Source: Gerris lacustris (Eukaryota > Arthropoda > Insecta > Hemiptera > Gerridae). Taken from it: DNA of 64,000 nt. This document shows, piece after piece, positions 35,499-46,397 of this stretch. How positions within the stretch are numbered: position 1 is the stretch's first letter; each line of letters opens with the position of its first letter. The notes beneath the pieces are model-generated. The model was not told the DNA's origin, did no database searches, and was given only the letters and a program-made list of their open reading frames with translations. Made by a program: the position numbers and the translations under genes. Location: contig OX578277.1 of assembly GCA_951217055.1 (NCBI GenBank), positions 8,738,329-8,802,328 on the forward strand, written 5' to 3'.

Positions 35499-37217
35499 AT
35501 GAAGCCTTCACAAGTAAATCGTCTTGATCGCGACGAATTAGAGTATGAATTGCAAGTAAGAGGAGTAGCGGATACAACAAAATATTCTGTTGACGATCTT
35601 AGAAAATCTTTAAGGCAAATGTTAAAACTGGAAATTGACGGACCTATAGGAAATAAAGGAATAACGTTAGAAGGCAAAGAGGAGATAGCTATTTGTACTG
35701 AGAAAATGGAACATCTTCGGAAGTTGTGTGCAGAATATACGGGAACGTCTAAACGGGATCCGGAATACCTAAAGATTCATGTCAAGGCACGTCATGTCTT
35801 GAATCGCCTCGATAGAATTTCTAGTAATGATCCGACGGTGATAAGTGAGAAATCGGCCCTTATCGGAATTATTGTAATGGAGGTTTTAGGGACTTTAGAT
35901 GAGAAAGCAGGGACTGGGGCAGAGTCAGGTCTGACAACTGACGTTGAATCGCATTTTTCTTGGCCTCCTCTAGCATCGGGAACAAACACGCGTCCAACTC
36001 ACATAAGTGGGGTCACAAAATCTCCGAGAGCGGGACACAGAACACATGATAAAACTAGAGCTGAAGAAAAATTCTGGTCTTCTGATTATAACGATAAGGC
36101 TAATGCTAGTAGCGTGTCTACAAAAAAATATAAGGAAAAGAGGGACAGTAATGCGTCTACAAGCGAGGAAAAATTCAGCACAAAGGGCCCGAAAACGTCC
36201 TATCGTTCTCGGGAAACAGCCAGTTCTTCGGACGGAGAAGAGAGTTTTCAGCCTAAAGAAATACGTTGTTTTGGTAGGAAAAGACAACCTATTCACTCCT
36301 GGGGTCTAAAATATTCAGGAGATGATCCAAGAAAAAGTTTAGGTACATTTCTAATTGCGGTAAAGGAAAAGATGGAATCTAATGGTTATTCTGAAAAAGA
36401 TCTCTTGAAAGGAGCTAGTGATCTGTTTGAAGGTTCAGCCTTAGCGATATTTCGAGCTCATCGTAAACGGGTAACGTCTTGGTCTCAGTTAGAAACAAAA
36501 CTTAAACAAGCTTTCCAGGACCACGACTACGATAAGAGACTTCTCCGTGAAATACAAAACCGTAGACAAGGGTACGATGAACCAGTCATTGTCTTTTTAT
36601 CGAAAATGGAAAATTTATTCAGTAAATTATCAAAGAAATTACCTAGAAGGGAACAGTTGAATATATTAGAAGAGAATGTACTTCAAGAGTACCAATGCCA
36701 CTTAAGTCTTCAGCCTTATGATTCGTGGGACTCATTGGAGTCTCTTTTACTTAAATTAGAAAAAGGAAGGCACCGGGCGTTAAGATTAAAAAGAGAACCT
36801 GCGGCTAGTTGTTCTATAGAACCCGAATTAGGATACAAACAGAGAAGTATTAGGAGAGAAAAAGATATGTTTAAGGTGGCAAAAGTCGATGACGGGTGTA
36901 ATGGAAAAAATAATAGGGTTAGTTATACGGAATCGGCTAATAGGTTAGATAACCGACAATGCTGGCGATGCGGCTCTGAAGATCATTTTAAAAGAGAATG
37001 CCCTCAGTATACTCGTCGGAATACTTATGAAAATCGCAAATATTCTGATCAACAATGGGGAAATAAAAATGTTTATACCCCCGGGAAGACTAATTATAGA
37101 CCTAATTTCATAAGGAAAGACACGCCGAGAAATGTCAATATTCAGGGAAACGAGGCACCAGAGCGAAAACAGGCCGAACCTCGCTCTGCTTCGTCAACTC
37201 GGCCAAACCAATCGTAG
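35499..37217 (+). CDS. gag: Gag polyprotein of Ty3/gypsy element
   Basis: 572 residues from the first ATG after the leader. Residues about 8-45 have a SAP-like pattern (LDRDELEYEL...VDDLRKSL). Residues about 130-240 are hydrophilic, Ser/Lys-rich linker. About 268-425 is a retrotransposon Gag capsid domain (WSQLETKLKQAF, EPVIVFLSKMENLF). A single CCHC zinc knuckle of the form C-x2-C-x4-H-x4-C spans residues 488-501, as expected for nucleocapsid. Gag assembles the virus-like particle and packages RNA. It ends at TAG 37215-37217, downstream of a -1 frameshift signal at 37145-37204, so a fraction of ribosomes should make Gag-Pol. No stops or frameshifts otherwise. Confidence 0.93.
   Translation: MKPSQVNRLDRDELEYELQVRGVADTTKYSVDDLRKSLRQMLKLEIDGPIGNKGITLEGKEEIAICTEKMEHLRKLCAEYTGTSKRDPEYLKIHVKARHVLNRLDRISSNDPTVISEKSALIGIIVMEVLGTLDEKAGTGAESGLTTDVESHFSWPPLASGTNTRPTHISGVTKSPRAGHRTHDKTRAEEKFWSSDYNDKANASSVSTKKYKEKRDSNASTSEEKFSTKGPKTSYRSRETASSSDGEESFQPKEIRCFGRKRQPIHSWGLKYSGDDPRKSLGTFLIAVKEKMESNGYSEKDLLKGASDLFEGSALAIFRAHRKRVTSWSQLETKLKQAFQDHDYDKRLLREIQNRRQGYDEPVIVFLSKMENLFSKLSKKLPRREQLNILEENVLQEYQCHLSLQPYDSWDSLESLLLKLEKGRHRALRLKREPAASCSIEPELGYKQRSIRREKDMFKVAKVDDGCNGKNNRVSYTESANRLDNRQCWRCGSEDHFKRECPQYTRRNTYENRKYSDQQWGNKNVYTPGKTNYRPNFIRKDTPRNVNIQGNEAPERKQAEPRSASSTRPNQS
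37145..37204 (+). promoter_or_regulatory. -1 ribosomal frameshift signal: slippery heptamer plus H-type pseudoknot
   Basis: G GGA AAC (37145-37151) lies in the Gag frame as X XXY YYZ, a canonical slippery heptamer. After a 7-nt spacer (37152-37158), stem 1 pairs CAGAGCG (37159-37165) with CGCTCTG (37182-37188). Loop bases GGCCGA (37172-37177) pair perfectly with TCGGCC (37199-37204) as stem 2. Pol is in the -1 frame and open from 37106, so slippage here joins the frames exactly. All four required elements are present; efficiency is unknown. Confidence 0.88.
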
Positions 37218-40200
37218 TGAATTCAATGTTACACCGGCAGGAGAGTGACCCTCGTCCATATCTTCGTATTAAAATTATGGATCTGGAAATGGTGGGGTTA
37301 TTGGATTCCGGTGCGAGTCGGACCATCATCAATCACACGACCAGAGACCGATTACTAAAGCTGGGATTAAGAATTAGGAATATTAAGGCGAGAGAGGTGT
37401 CCACGGCAAACGGTAGTTTATGTAAACTTGAAGGAGTTATCGATACTATGGTAGAGTTGGAAGGTAAATGTAAACTTATAGAGATATTGGTAGTCCCCGA
37501 AATGAAATGTCCCCTTATTCTTGGGGCAGATTTTTTAGAGAAACTAAGTGTTGTCCCAGATGTTTCGAAGGGTACTTGGACGTTTTCAGAAGAGACTGTA
37601 AATGTGGAGTTAGTTGAGGAAGGTGACATTATAAAATCGGCGGAACATCTAACCACTAAGGAATTGACTAAGCTTCAGGAACTGACTGATAAATATTTTA
37701 AATTATTTGGCGAGAAGCTAGGTTGTACGAACGTGATTCAACATAAAATAGATACAGGAAGTGCCGAACCGATTAAACAGCGGTATTACCCTCTGTCTCC
37801 AGTGATGTTGAAACATGTCAATAAGGAACTTGATCAGATGCTTCAGGATGGGATAGTTGAACCCTCGTTCAGTCCGTGGAGTTCACCAATTCTATTGATA
37901 CCAAAACCTAATGGGACGTTTCGATTCTGTGTTGACCTACGAAAAGTCAATCAAGTCACCAAAAGAGATGCTTACCCTTTACCATTGGTCAATCAAATCC
38001 TTGACCGTCTACGTGACGCAAAATATTTAAGCTCGATCGACTTAAAAAGCGCTTATTGGCAGGTTCGTTTGACAGAAGATAGCAAAGAAAAAACTGCTTT
38101 TACAGTACAAGGTAGAGGTCTCTTCCAGTTCATCCGTATGCCTTTTGGCTTGCACAATGCACCGGCTACGTGGCAAAGATTAGTAGATAGGGTTCTTGGT
38201 CCAGACTTAGAGCCTTATGCCTTTGTTTATTTGGACGATGTAATTGTTGCTACCAACTCATTTACAAAACACTTAGAGGTTCTAGAAGAGATTTTTAAGA
38301 GGTTACTTAAAGCGGGGCTTACTGTGAACCAAGAGAAGTGCGAGTTCTGTCGACCCTCGCTTAAGTACTTAGGATATGTTGTAGATAAGAGAGGACTTCG
38401 GGTGGACCCTGATAAAGTTACCGCTATTTTAAATCTTAGTCCTCCTACAAACAAAAAGGAAGTTAGGCAGATAGTAGGTATGGCGTCTTGGTATAGACGA
38501 TTCATTCCTAACTTTTCAACTAGGATTGCGCCACTTACGAATCTAACTCGGAAATCCAAGGTATTTTGTTGGGGAGAAGAAGAAGACGCAGCATTTGTGG
38601 ATATCAAACGATGCTTAGTCGAGGCTCCAGTGTTATCATGCCCAAATTTCGATTTACCATTCCAAGTACACACGGATGCATCAGCTTATGGTGTAGGAGC
38701 AGTATTGAGCCAACAAGATGAAAATGGTGAAAAGGTAATAGCTTATGCAAGTCGGATGTTAAACAAAGCCGAACGTAACTATACCGTTACGGAAAGAGAA
38801 TGTTTAGCGGTTTTGTGGGGAGTTGAGAAATTTCGACCGTATTTGGAGGGGACGGAATTTGAGGTGTTCACAGATCACCATAGTCTTTTATGGTTACACA
38901 ACTTGAAGGATCCTCAAGGGCGGTTAGCTCGATGGTCAGTACGGTTGCAACCTTACAAGTTTCAACTTAGGCACCGAAAAGGAAAGGACAATGTAGTGGC
39001 TGATTTATTGTCAAGGGCTCCGGAAGGTTTTAAGAATGAAAATGTATCGATCGTTTCGGAGGTACAATTAAATAATGTCATAGATCCCTGGTTCCGAAAG
39101 ATGTGTACTGCAGTTAAAGAAGATCCGGACAAGTTCCCAACCTACAAATTCGAAGACGACAATTTATACAAACATGTGCCTGCGAAAAATTTAGAGGAAA
39201 TGGATGAAGATTGGAGACTAGTGATTCCAAAAGAAATGCGCAAGGAAATCCTAGAAGTAGTACATTGTAATCCCATGGCAGGACATTTAGGTATTCATAA
39301 AACGTACCATCGTTTGAGAAGAAAATATTTTTGGCCAAAAATGGAAGTGGATGTAATACGCTTTATTAAGAAATGTCCTACCTGTCAAACGTGCAAGGCT
39401 AGCAATAAAACCCCACATGGTTTAATGGGAAGTGACCGGACGGCATCTCGTCCTTGGGAAGTTATTGCTGCGGATGTCATGGGACCGTTCCCACGATCAT
39501 CTAAGGGATTTAAGTACTTACTTGTCATTGTGGATACATTTACAAAGTTTGTCTTGAACTTTCCTATGCGGTCCTGCAATGGGGTGACTGTCCGTAAACA
39601 TCTGGAAGAGTCATTTTTAACTTTTGGGATTCCAAGGGCCCTTATATCAGACAACGGACCTGAATTTATCGCGGCAACTGTTCAAAATATGCTAAAGGAT
39701 TTAGGATGCCGAGCTTTTCTTAATGCAAGGCGACATCCTCAGGCGAATCCAGCCGAGCGTATGAATCGAACAATACTTACTATGCTGCGGTCTTACATCA
39801 AGAAATCACACAAGGAGTGGGATCAGGAGTTGCTTAAATTAGGATATGCTCTTCGAACTGCTATCAATGACGTAACTGGATATTCCCCGGGATTTTTAAT
39901 GTTTGGTCGTCCAATGGAACCATCTGCAGGAACAGATACGGCAGTAGTTCCAAATGCGTTAGGTGATCGTCTTCAAAGACTGAGAGAGATGGAGGATATC
40001 CGAATGGAGGTACAACAAAAACTTAAGAAGGCACATGAAGACAGTGCTAAAACGTACAATCTGCGCCGAAGACATATAGAATTTCACGTTGGACAAAGAG
40101 TGTGGAAGAGAAATTTTGTTCAGTCCAAAGAAGTGGATGGCGTTGCTTCCAAACTTGCCCCCCTTTTCGAAGGTCCTTTCACGATTGTGGAAAAAACTTC

Positions 40201-40342
40201 TCCCCTTATCTACAGACTGGTAGACCCTAAGGGTAAGGATAGAGGCAAGTGGCATGCAAAAGATTTGAAAGGCTTTAATTCTCCAACCAACGACGGCAGT
40301 GGCAGCGAGCTCGAGGATGCAACTTCACTTTCGACCAACTGA
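37151..40342 (+). CDS. pol: Pol polyprotein (protease, RT, RNase H, integrase)
   Basis: Translated as Gag-Pol by -1 frameshift, so it has no start of its own; the in-frame GTG at 37217 is not needed. Counting residues from that GTG: aspartic protease DSGA at 30-33; reverse transcriptase with MPFGLHNAPATWQR and the catalytic YLDD at 338-341; RNase H with D487 (HTDAS) and D553 (FTDHH); integrase with an HHCC zinc finger, then the catalytic triad D753, D812 and E847; a C-terminal GPY/F-like module (FEGPFTIVE) without a recognisable chromodomain. All catalytic residues I can place are intact and there is no internal stop. It performs protein maturation, cDNA synthesis and insertion in the particle and nucleus. 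Ends 37 nt before the polypurine tract. Confidence 0.95.
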   Translation, partial: RGTRAKTGRTSLCFVNSAKPIVVNSMLHRQESDPRPYLRIKIMDLEMVGLLDSGASRTIINHTTRDRLLKLGLRIRNIKAREVSTANGSLCKLEGVIDTMVELEGKCKLIEILVVPEMKCPLILGADFLEKLSVVPDVSKGTWTFSEETVNVELVEEGDIIKSAEHLTTKELTKLQELTDKYFKLFGEKLGCTNVIQHKIDTGSAEPIKQRYYPLSPVMLKHVNKELDQMLQDGIVEPSFSPWSSPILLIPKPNGTFRFCVDLRKVNQVTKRDAYPLPLVNQILDRLRDAKYLSSIDLKSAYWQVRLTEDSKEKTAFTVQGRGLFQFIRMPFGLHNAPATWQRLVDRVLGPDLEPYAFVYLDDVIVATNSFTKHLEVLEEIFKRLLKAGLTVNQEKCEFCRPSLKYLGYVVDKRGLRVDPDKVTAILNLSPPTNKKEVRQIVGMASWYRRFIPNFSTRIAPLTNLTRKSKVFCWGEEEDAAFVDIKRCLVEAPVLSCPNFDLPFQVHTDASAYGVGAVLSQQDENGEKVIAYASRMLNKAERNYTVTERECLAVLWGVEKFRPYLEGTEFEVFTDHHSLLWLHNLKDPQGRLARWSVRLQPYKFQLRHRKGKDNVVADLLSRAPEGFKNENVSIVSEVQLNNVIDPWFRKMCTAVKEDPDKFPTYKFEDDNLYKHVPAKNLEEMDEDWRLVIPKEMRKEILEVVHCNPMAGHLGIHKTYHRLRRKYFWPKMEVDVIRFIKKCPTCQTCKASNKTPHGLMGSDRTASRPWEVIAADVMGPFPRSSKGFKYLLVIVDTFTKFVLNFPMRSCNGVTVRKHLEESFLTFGIPRALISDNGPEFIAATVQNMLKDLGCRAFLNARRHPQANPAERMNRTILTMLRSYIKKSHKEWDQELLKLGYALRTAINDVTGYSPGFLMFGRPMEPSAGTDTAVVPNALGDRLQRLREMEDIRMEVQQKLKKAHEDSAKTYNLRRRHIEFHVGQRVWKRNFVQSKEVDGVASKLAPLFEGPFTIVEKTSPLIYRLVDPKGKDRGKWHAKDLKGFNSPTNDGSGSELEDATSLSTN

Positions 40343-40379
40343 TTTTAGAATTTTCACCCAGTAAAAATTCTCCTCCAAC

Positions 40380-40390
40380 AAAGAGGGAGA
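40380..40390 (+). other. Polypurine tract
   Basis: AAAGAGGGAGA immediately before the 3' LTR (one T intervenes). It is the expected RNase H-resistant primer for plus-strand DNA. Confidence 0.85.
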
Positions 40391-40391
40391 T

Positions 40392-41759
40392 TGTAACAAT
40401 GGAAAAATTGTGTCACAGATTTATGTTAGTAAAGGTGATAAAAATAAATAAATTTAAAGATATATAATAAATAAATACACAGTTATAGATGAGACTCGTT
40501 TAAGTAGTAGTATAAATGAATCATGCATGTAAATGAAGGAAAAACTGTTTTGTTTATGGGATTAGTTTTATATGTTTATCTGGGTTGTTTTATAGTAAGA
40601 TAGTTGCCTCCTGATCGGGTTCGATGTTTAATCCTTGTTTGGTTATGTACTTTAACAATAGGTTAAATATGTAAACAAAGATTAGTTCCCCTTCTCCGAC
40701 GATCAGTGATCGGCCGCTAGGAACTGGAGTGACGACGGCAGTTAGGCCTGAGTGTTACATAGGCAAGGTTAACGTATAGCGTTACCGTAAACATCGCTTT
40801 TGCGGATTTTCCAAGTACCTCAGCCGGCTCAAGTCGCCATTGTGGCAATTTCACAGTGATTAGTGTGGCAACCTACTGTGCTGTGGTGTAAGCAGGATTT
40901 TTGCAGTGCTACACATAAAGAACAGAGAAACGACACTACGCTCCGCGGATTTCAGATAGGCCTTTTCTTTTTATTCATTATTATTTTTGATAATTTTGTG
41001 GAGTAGAAAAACACCATACTCCCATCAGTAGCTCCAGACTTTAGTTATAAGGACCCTTTTCCCTTAGTTTTAATTTAAGTTAAGTTAGTATTAAATGACC
41101 TGATTAGTTTATAAATTCCATTTTGGAGTTACGGTCTACAAAAAAAAAGGACTACTTGAAGTGGTGTTCGTGGACTCTTCAAAGAGAGCGCCCAGTGAAA
41201 GATCTTCTTTTTTTTTATCATCTTTATTTCCAAGGACTCTTTTTAATTTTGTTTTAATTTTATTTACACCCCAGAAAAGAAAGTACTTATTAATTTAAAT
41301 ACACCAGACATTTTATTTTTATATTCATTCCCTTTTGATTTTCTGGTAATTTCATTTTTCTTTACTGAATTACCTTCTTATTATTTTTTTTTTTGGTCAA
41401 TTATTAATTTGAGTTAATCCAAGTGATTATTCTTTAACTTTTATTTAAGCTCACATCAAAGTTTAGTTTCATAACACTCTGTACTTAATTATCATAGTTG
41501 CAATTACAAGTTCATATTCTTTGGTTATGTATAAACTTTTTCTTTTATTATTTCTTTCACCCCGAAACCTTTTGATGTCATTAGGAAGGCACTATCCATT
41601 ATTTTTGTTTTGAGTCATCATTAAACTGGGGAAAACACTTTTCCTTCATTTTAGAACTAAATCCTTTTTATTAGGTACAATATTTTTTTTGTTGGTGGAA
41701 CCCACCCCAACCACTGGCTAGCCCATATATTTTATTCACCGTTAATAAAAACGGTAACA
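40392..41759 (+). repeat. 3' LTR of Ty3/gypsy element
   Basis: 1368 bp, TGTAACAATGG to AAACGGTAACA, about 99.7% identical to the 5' LTR. Followed by the second CTAG duplication at 41760-41763. Confidence 0.95.
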
Positions 41760-42700
41760 CTAGCTATCTCCAACCATCTCTAATTACCTCAACACCTCTG
41801 AAACCCTCTAACCACACTTGACTCTTCTAAACACCTATGACTACCTCTAACCACCTCTAATTACCTCTTATCACCTCTGAAGCTCTCTATCCATATCTGA
41901 CTACCTCTTTACCACCTGTAACCACCTCTAACTACCTCTTATCACTTCTTATATCTAACCATACTTGACTCTTCTAAACACTTATGACAACCTCTAACCA
42001 CCTTTAACCACCTCTAATTACCTCTTATCACCTCTGGAGCTCTCTATCCATATCTGACTACCTCTCTAACCACCTCTAACTATCTCTTGTCACTTCTGAA
42101 ATCCTCTAACTACACTTGACTCTTCTAAACACCTATGACTACCTCAAACCACCTGTAACCACCTCTAACTACCTCTTGTCACTTCTGAAATCCTCTAACT
42201 ACACTTGACTCTTCTAAACACCTATGACTACCTCAAACCACCTGTAACCACCTCTAACTACCTCTTGTCACTTCTGAAATCCTCTAACTACACTTGACTC
42301 TTCTAAACACCTATGACTACCTCTAACTACCTGTAACCACCTCTAATTACCTCTTATCACCTCTGAAAGTCTCTATCCATATCTGAATATCTCTCTAACC
42401 CCCTGTAACCACCTCTAATTACCTCTTATCACCTCTAAAACCATTTTACCACATCTGGCTACTTCTAACCACCCATAACTACCTCTAACTACCTCTTATC
42501 CCCTGTAACCACATCTGTTCATCTCTGGCTACCTGTTACTACCTCTATTTACCTTTAACTATATCAACTATCGTCCTACCACATCTGACCACCTTTAACT
42601 ATGACCACTTCAAACCACATTTATCATTTGTCCATTTCAACTAGCATCAAATAAAATCTGACTACCTCTAATAACCTATAACCATCCCTAACAACCTTTA
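41760..42700. repeat. Degenerate CTCTAACCAC-type satellite, right flank, with 89-bp higher order
   Basis: Continuation of the satellite broken by the LTR element. Words such as CTAACCACCTCTAATTACCT and CCTCTTATCACCTCTGAA alternate. ACACTTGACTCTTCTAAACA recurs at 42112, 42201 and 42290, a local period of 89 bp; looser spacings occur upstream. Confidence 0.85.
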
Positions 42701-43073
42701 AAAGTTTAATAAACTTCATTTATATATAATTCTCCATTCAATACTTGTATCACTTTCATCATTAATTCGATTTATTTTAAATAAATTAAAATAAGAGAGA
42801 AATAAAAACTGAACTATGTAAAAAAACCAACCTGAAACAAATCATCTATTTCCTATTGTTATATAATGAAATAAAATATTACGAATTGTATCAGCTGTTG
42901 CGTCCCATGACCAATCAACAAACGGAAGACAGTGTTACCTTAAACAGTTACAAAATAATAAAAAAAGAAAAAAATTACCCTAGTTTTTATAAAAAATCAT
43001 AATATAATATTTAGATTATTTAATGCAACTTTATACTAGTAGAATCTAGAGTCCTTCGTTTATTTATTTATTG

Positions 43074-43163
<90 letters not shown>

Positions 43164-43167
43164 GTAT

Positions 43168-43247
<80 letters not shown>

Positions 43248-44285
43248 TTGTATACATAAATAGATATGTTATCTATCAACTATGTATATTATCTTTCTTT
43301 ATTAATGAATAAATGACTCACTGTTAACTAGACCAGGTGCGTAATTGTTATCTTTTTCTATTATACGAAGCAATAAAACGTATATAAATGTGATAACTGA
43401 TTAACAGAGGAATGATGTGTATCGTATTTATGTATTGGAATTACATCTTTGAGTAAGCATGTTGTTAATAATTTAATTTCCATTTAATTGATAAAATTAG
43501 TTCAATTTTCTCTCACTACGCCCTTCTAGCACCACCTGTTGTCACCATTGTTTAAGCCACTGTTTTATTCACTATGCTCCCTCTCCCCGTTCTAAGCTCT
43601 TTGTCTAGATAGAGTAGTATAGCTTTGTAAACTGTTTCATTATATAATCTAAATTGTCTCATTAACCTACAAATGACACGATCACACCATTTCACTTTTA
43701 CTTCGTAAGTTTGCCTCACCAAAAAAAAAACAGACATTTCTTGAAATTTCCAAATGAATGAATCACCTAAGGCTACAAGAATTCTATTTCTCGTGATAGT
43801 CTATTTTAAAAGGTCTCTCAGCCGTTTCAAGCCAACTCATGTGTAACAACTGCAAGAAAAACTGAAAACACATACAATCAAACCGCTGCTACAAGATGGA
43901 AATATCCTGCCCAGCTTTTCCATTTCAACCTCTTTCTCTTTAAGACAAAAACAACTCTTTATCTAGACAGAAAAGAAAAACAACAAAAAAATAATAAAGA
44001 GGAAACAAAACAATTCATTCTTGAATCTGTGTTTAGTTTTTTTTTCGAAAGGTTAGACTGAAGCGGAAAACCTGTCGGTTAGATTACGATTTAGCAGGTT
44101 AGCCAATATTGTTTTTTTTTTTTTTTAATTCCTTCATTTCTTGATTCTTTATCTTTCAGTTTAAAACAAACAAAAAAATACGCAAGAGTAATTTGTTTGT
44201 AAATTACAATTGTTTTCTGAAAATCACTCGAAACGAAACTCATGAAATATGTATTATTATAAATCACATTTTGAACATCTTAATG
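42700..44285. other. Noncoding stretch with a (TA)n tract
   Basis: AT-rich, no gene recognised. Bases 43077-43248 are a (TA)n microsatellite with a few GTATA and ACAA interruptions. Two mirror-like segments around TATTGTATACATA and GTATACAATATA flank its halves. Confidence 0.6.
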
Positions 44286-44872
44286 AATTTACCAAGGACC
44301 TTATAAAATAGGGATGGAGCACTAAGCTTACCTCCTGGATAAAAAAGTGTCGCCAAGAACTTGGAAAAAGTCTACATAAAATTTCGACTGCGCATGCTCA
44401 GAACTTTTTAGATTTTTAGATAGCACGAATTTCATCCCGACTGTTTTCCCTTGTTTATTTTGAATGAAAGGTTACAATCTAAAAAATTTTTTAAATCAAG
44501 CTTTTAATTAAATATTTTCTTGTTTTAAGCGTTTTATATTTTTAATTTTACTGTGTTACTTTAATATATTAATCAAAATTAGATATAAGATCATTTTTAT
44601 AATTAATATTAATTAATTTGGAAACGGGTTATTTCTTTTGCAGAATATGATTATATTCTACAAAATTGTCGCAGTTTACCTTTTCAAAAAAAATTATTGT
44701 GAATATAAAAGAAATGTAATACACATACAATTTTAAAAATATTTAACTTAAATATTATACATTTTATAAAATTATAAATATGAAACGCGAGTGGAAGAAA
44801 ATTTAGTTTTAAAAATAACATAACCTGATGGAATTGCTGAAATTCTTCTTCATCTTCTATAGTTATAATCAT

Positions 44873-46397
44873 CAGTGGCGCACCCACGGGGGGGGGGCTG
44901 AAGGGGCTGAAGCCCCCCCCCAGAGGACCCTAGATCAACTTATATTAGGGCTGCGGTAGAAAAGAAAGATAATAAAAAAATGTCAATTAATCAATAAAAA
45001 CAAATTAAATGAAGTTTTTATTATTTTAAGTTTGAGTTAAAGATTTTTTTTTTTTTTGCCATCATAGGAATAGAAAGAATGATAAGATTAAAGTATTATT
45101 GGGAGCGGTGTCATGCCTGTTGTCTTATCCAGGGAGAATAGAGCATGTGACACGGACACCCCCTGGCCCAACACTATCTTTATCTATGATACCATTATGA
45201 TACCTTATTAGATTTTGGTTTGATATTGTTTTTTCTCCCCCTCTATATAAAGATATGGATAAGATCCCTCGAAAAAAACCTTTATCAAAAAAATTCATTT
45301 TAAATATAAAACAGATTTTTAGTAGGTTCCTCGGATTTTTTTCTCTCTTTTATGATAAATTGTAGTCACTAAAACAATAACTATGTATTTGGTTTTTTCA
45401 GAGGCGCACACACGGGGGGGGGGGCTGAAGGGGTTAAAGCCCCCCCCCCCCCAGAACCCCCAAGAAAATACTATTTACTTTTACGAAATATACTCGTGAA
45501 GAAAACAAATTATGAGTTTTTTACTTCCTCATATTATAAAGAAGAAGTATTGTGATGGCGCGAAAATCCGATTTTGTAAATCCATCAAAATCGAATTTTT
45601 ATCACATTTTGAGGTCCCCCTGAGTTCAAAAAAGTGTTTTTTAAAAAATGTCTGTTATGTGTGCAGTCGCGTGGAGCCTAAACTACGCGGCCGATTTTGA
45701 CGAGATTTAACATGTACACATGTTCAGAAAAATCACACCCCAAGGTAAAGTAGAGAAATTATTTTTGCTCCAAATTTAGGGGTGCTACCCCCAAAAACTC
45801 TGAAAAAACTTGAAAAAAATTATTTCTCGTAAACGATTTCGACGATTTTGATTAAAAAATTTTAAAATGTAGTCCATTTAAATACGAATCTATAACGATA
45901 ATAAGCCGTTTACCTGGGAAAATTCTAGTTCCTGAGAAAATAGCATTAAACCCGGTCGGAGAGAGGCCGGGTCCGATTTTTTCTTGAGGAGAAGATATTT
46001 TTATTATAAGTAAATTTTGATAAAATATTAAATTTTTAATAATTATGTACCAACGAAAACTCGAACACTAGTAAATAGAAAACACTGAACTAAGTAATAT
46101 TATATAAATTCGTATAAGAGAAATTTCGTTAGTTGTCTCGGACCGATTTTTTTAAAACTGCGGCTCATAGAAATATTAAGAAAGTTACGATTCAAATTTT
46201 ACTACTTAATTTTTACTTTTTAATTCATATTATTGCTAGGTTCGAACAAGTGGTTCAACCTACCCGTTCGAGTAGAAAGTACTAGATTCCTACTACTACT
46301 ACTTTTACCCCCCCCCCCCCCCCCCGGTCACAACTTGCACTTCTTTGAGCCTGGGTTAGCCCCCCCCCCCCAGAAATAAATCCTGGGTGCGCCACTG
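44873..46397. mobile_element. Non-autonomous hAT-like element, 1525 bp, 8-bp TSD
   Basis: Ends CAGTGGCGCACCCA and TGGGTGCGCCACTG are perfect 14-bp inverted repeats. Flanked by the perfect 8-bp duplication ATAATCAT (44865-44872 and 46398-46405), the hAT hallmark. Inside are G/C homopolymers, a second degenerate end at about 45403 (AGAGGCGCACACACGGGG), a copy of the 15040-15400 repeat (45690-46000) and a SINE 3' end (46239-46303). No transposase. Confidence 0.9.
46239..46303 (+). mobile_element. SINE 3'-end fragment
   Basis: GGTTCGAACAAGTGGTTCAA through GAAAGTACTAG to (TAC)n matches the last about 65 bp of the SINE at 7469-7764, here on the plus strand. The tRNA head is missing, typical of 5' truncation. 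Confidence 0.8.

Larger units (their letters stand above)
33547..41759 (+). mobile_element. Intact-looking Ty3/gypsy LTR retrotransposon
   Basis: 8.2-kb element with near-identical 1.37-kb LTRs, 4-bp TSD CTAG, tRNA-Lys PBS, gag, pol in the -1 frame and a polypurine tract. Order protease, RT, RNase H, integrase is that of Ty3/gypsy (Metaviridae). No third frame follows pol, so no env. tRNA-Lys priming and long LTRs recall the Osvaldo/Ulysses group of Drosophila, but clade assignment is tentative. LTR similarity and open frames imply a recent insertion, possibly still capable of movement. Confidence 0.95.

Noticed and set aside
37217..37219. GTG as an independent start for pol
   Set aside because: The frame is open from 37106 and a complete -1 frameshift signal lies at 37145-37204, so a separate start is unnecessary.
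40343..40379. Possible env gene after pol
   Set aside because: Only 37 nt separate the pol stop from the polypurine tract, so there is no room for env.
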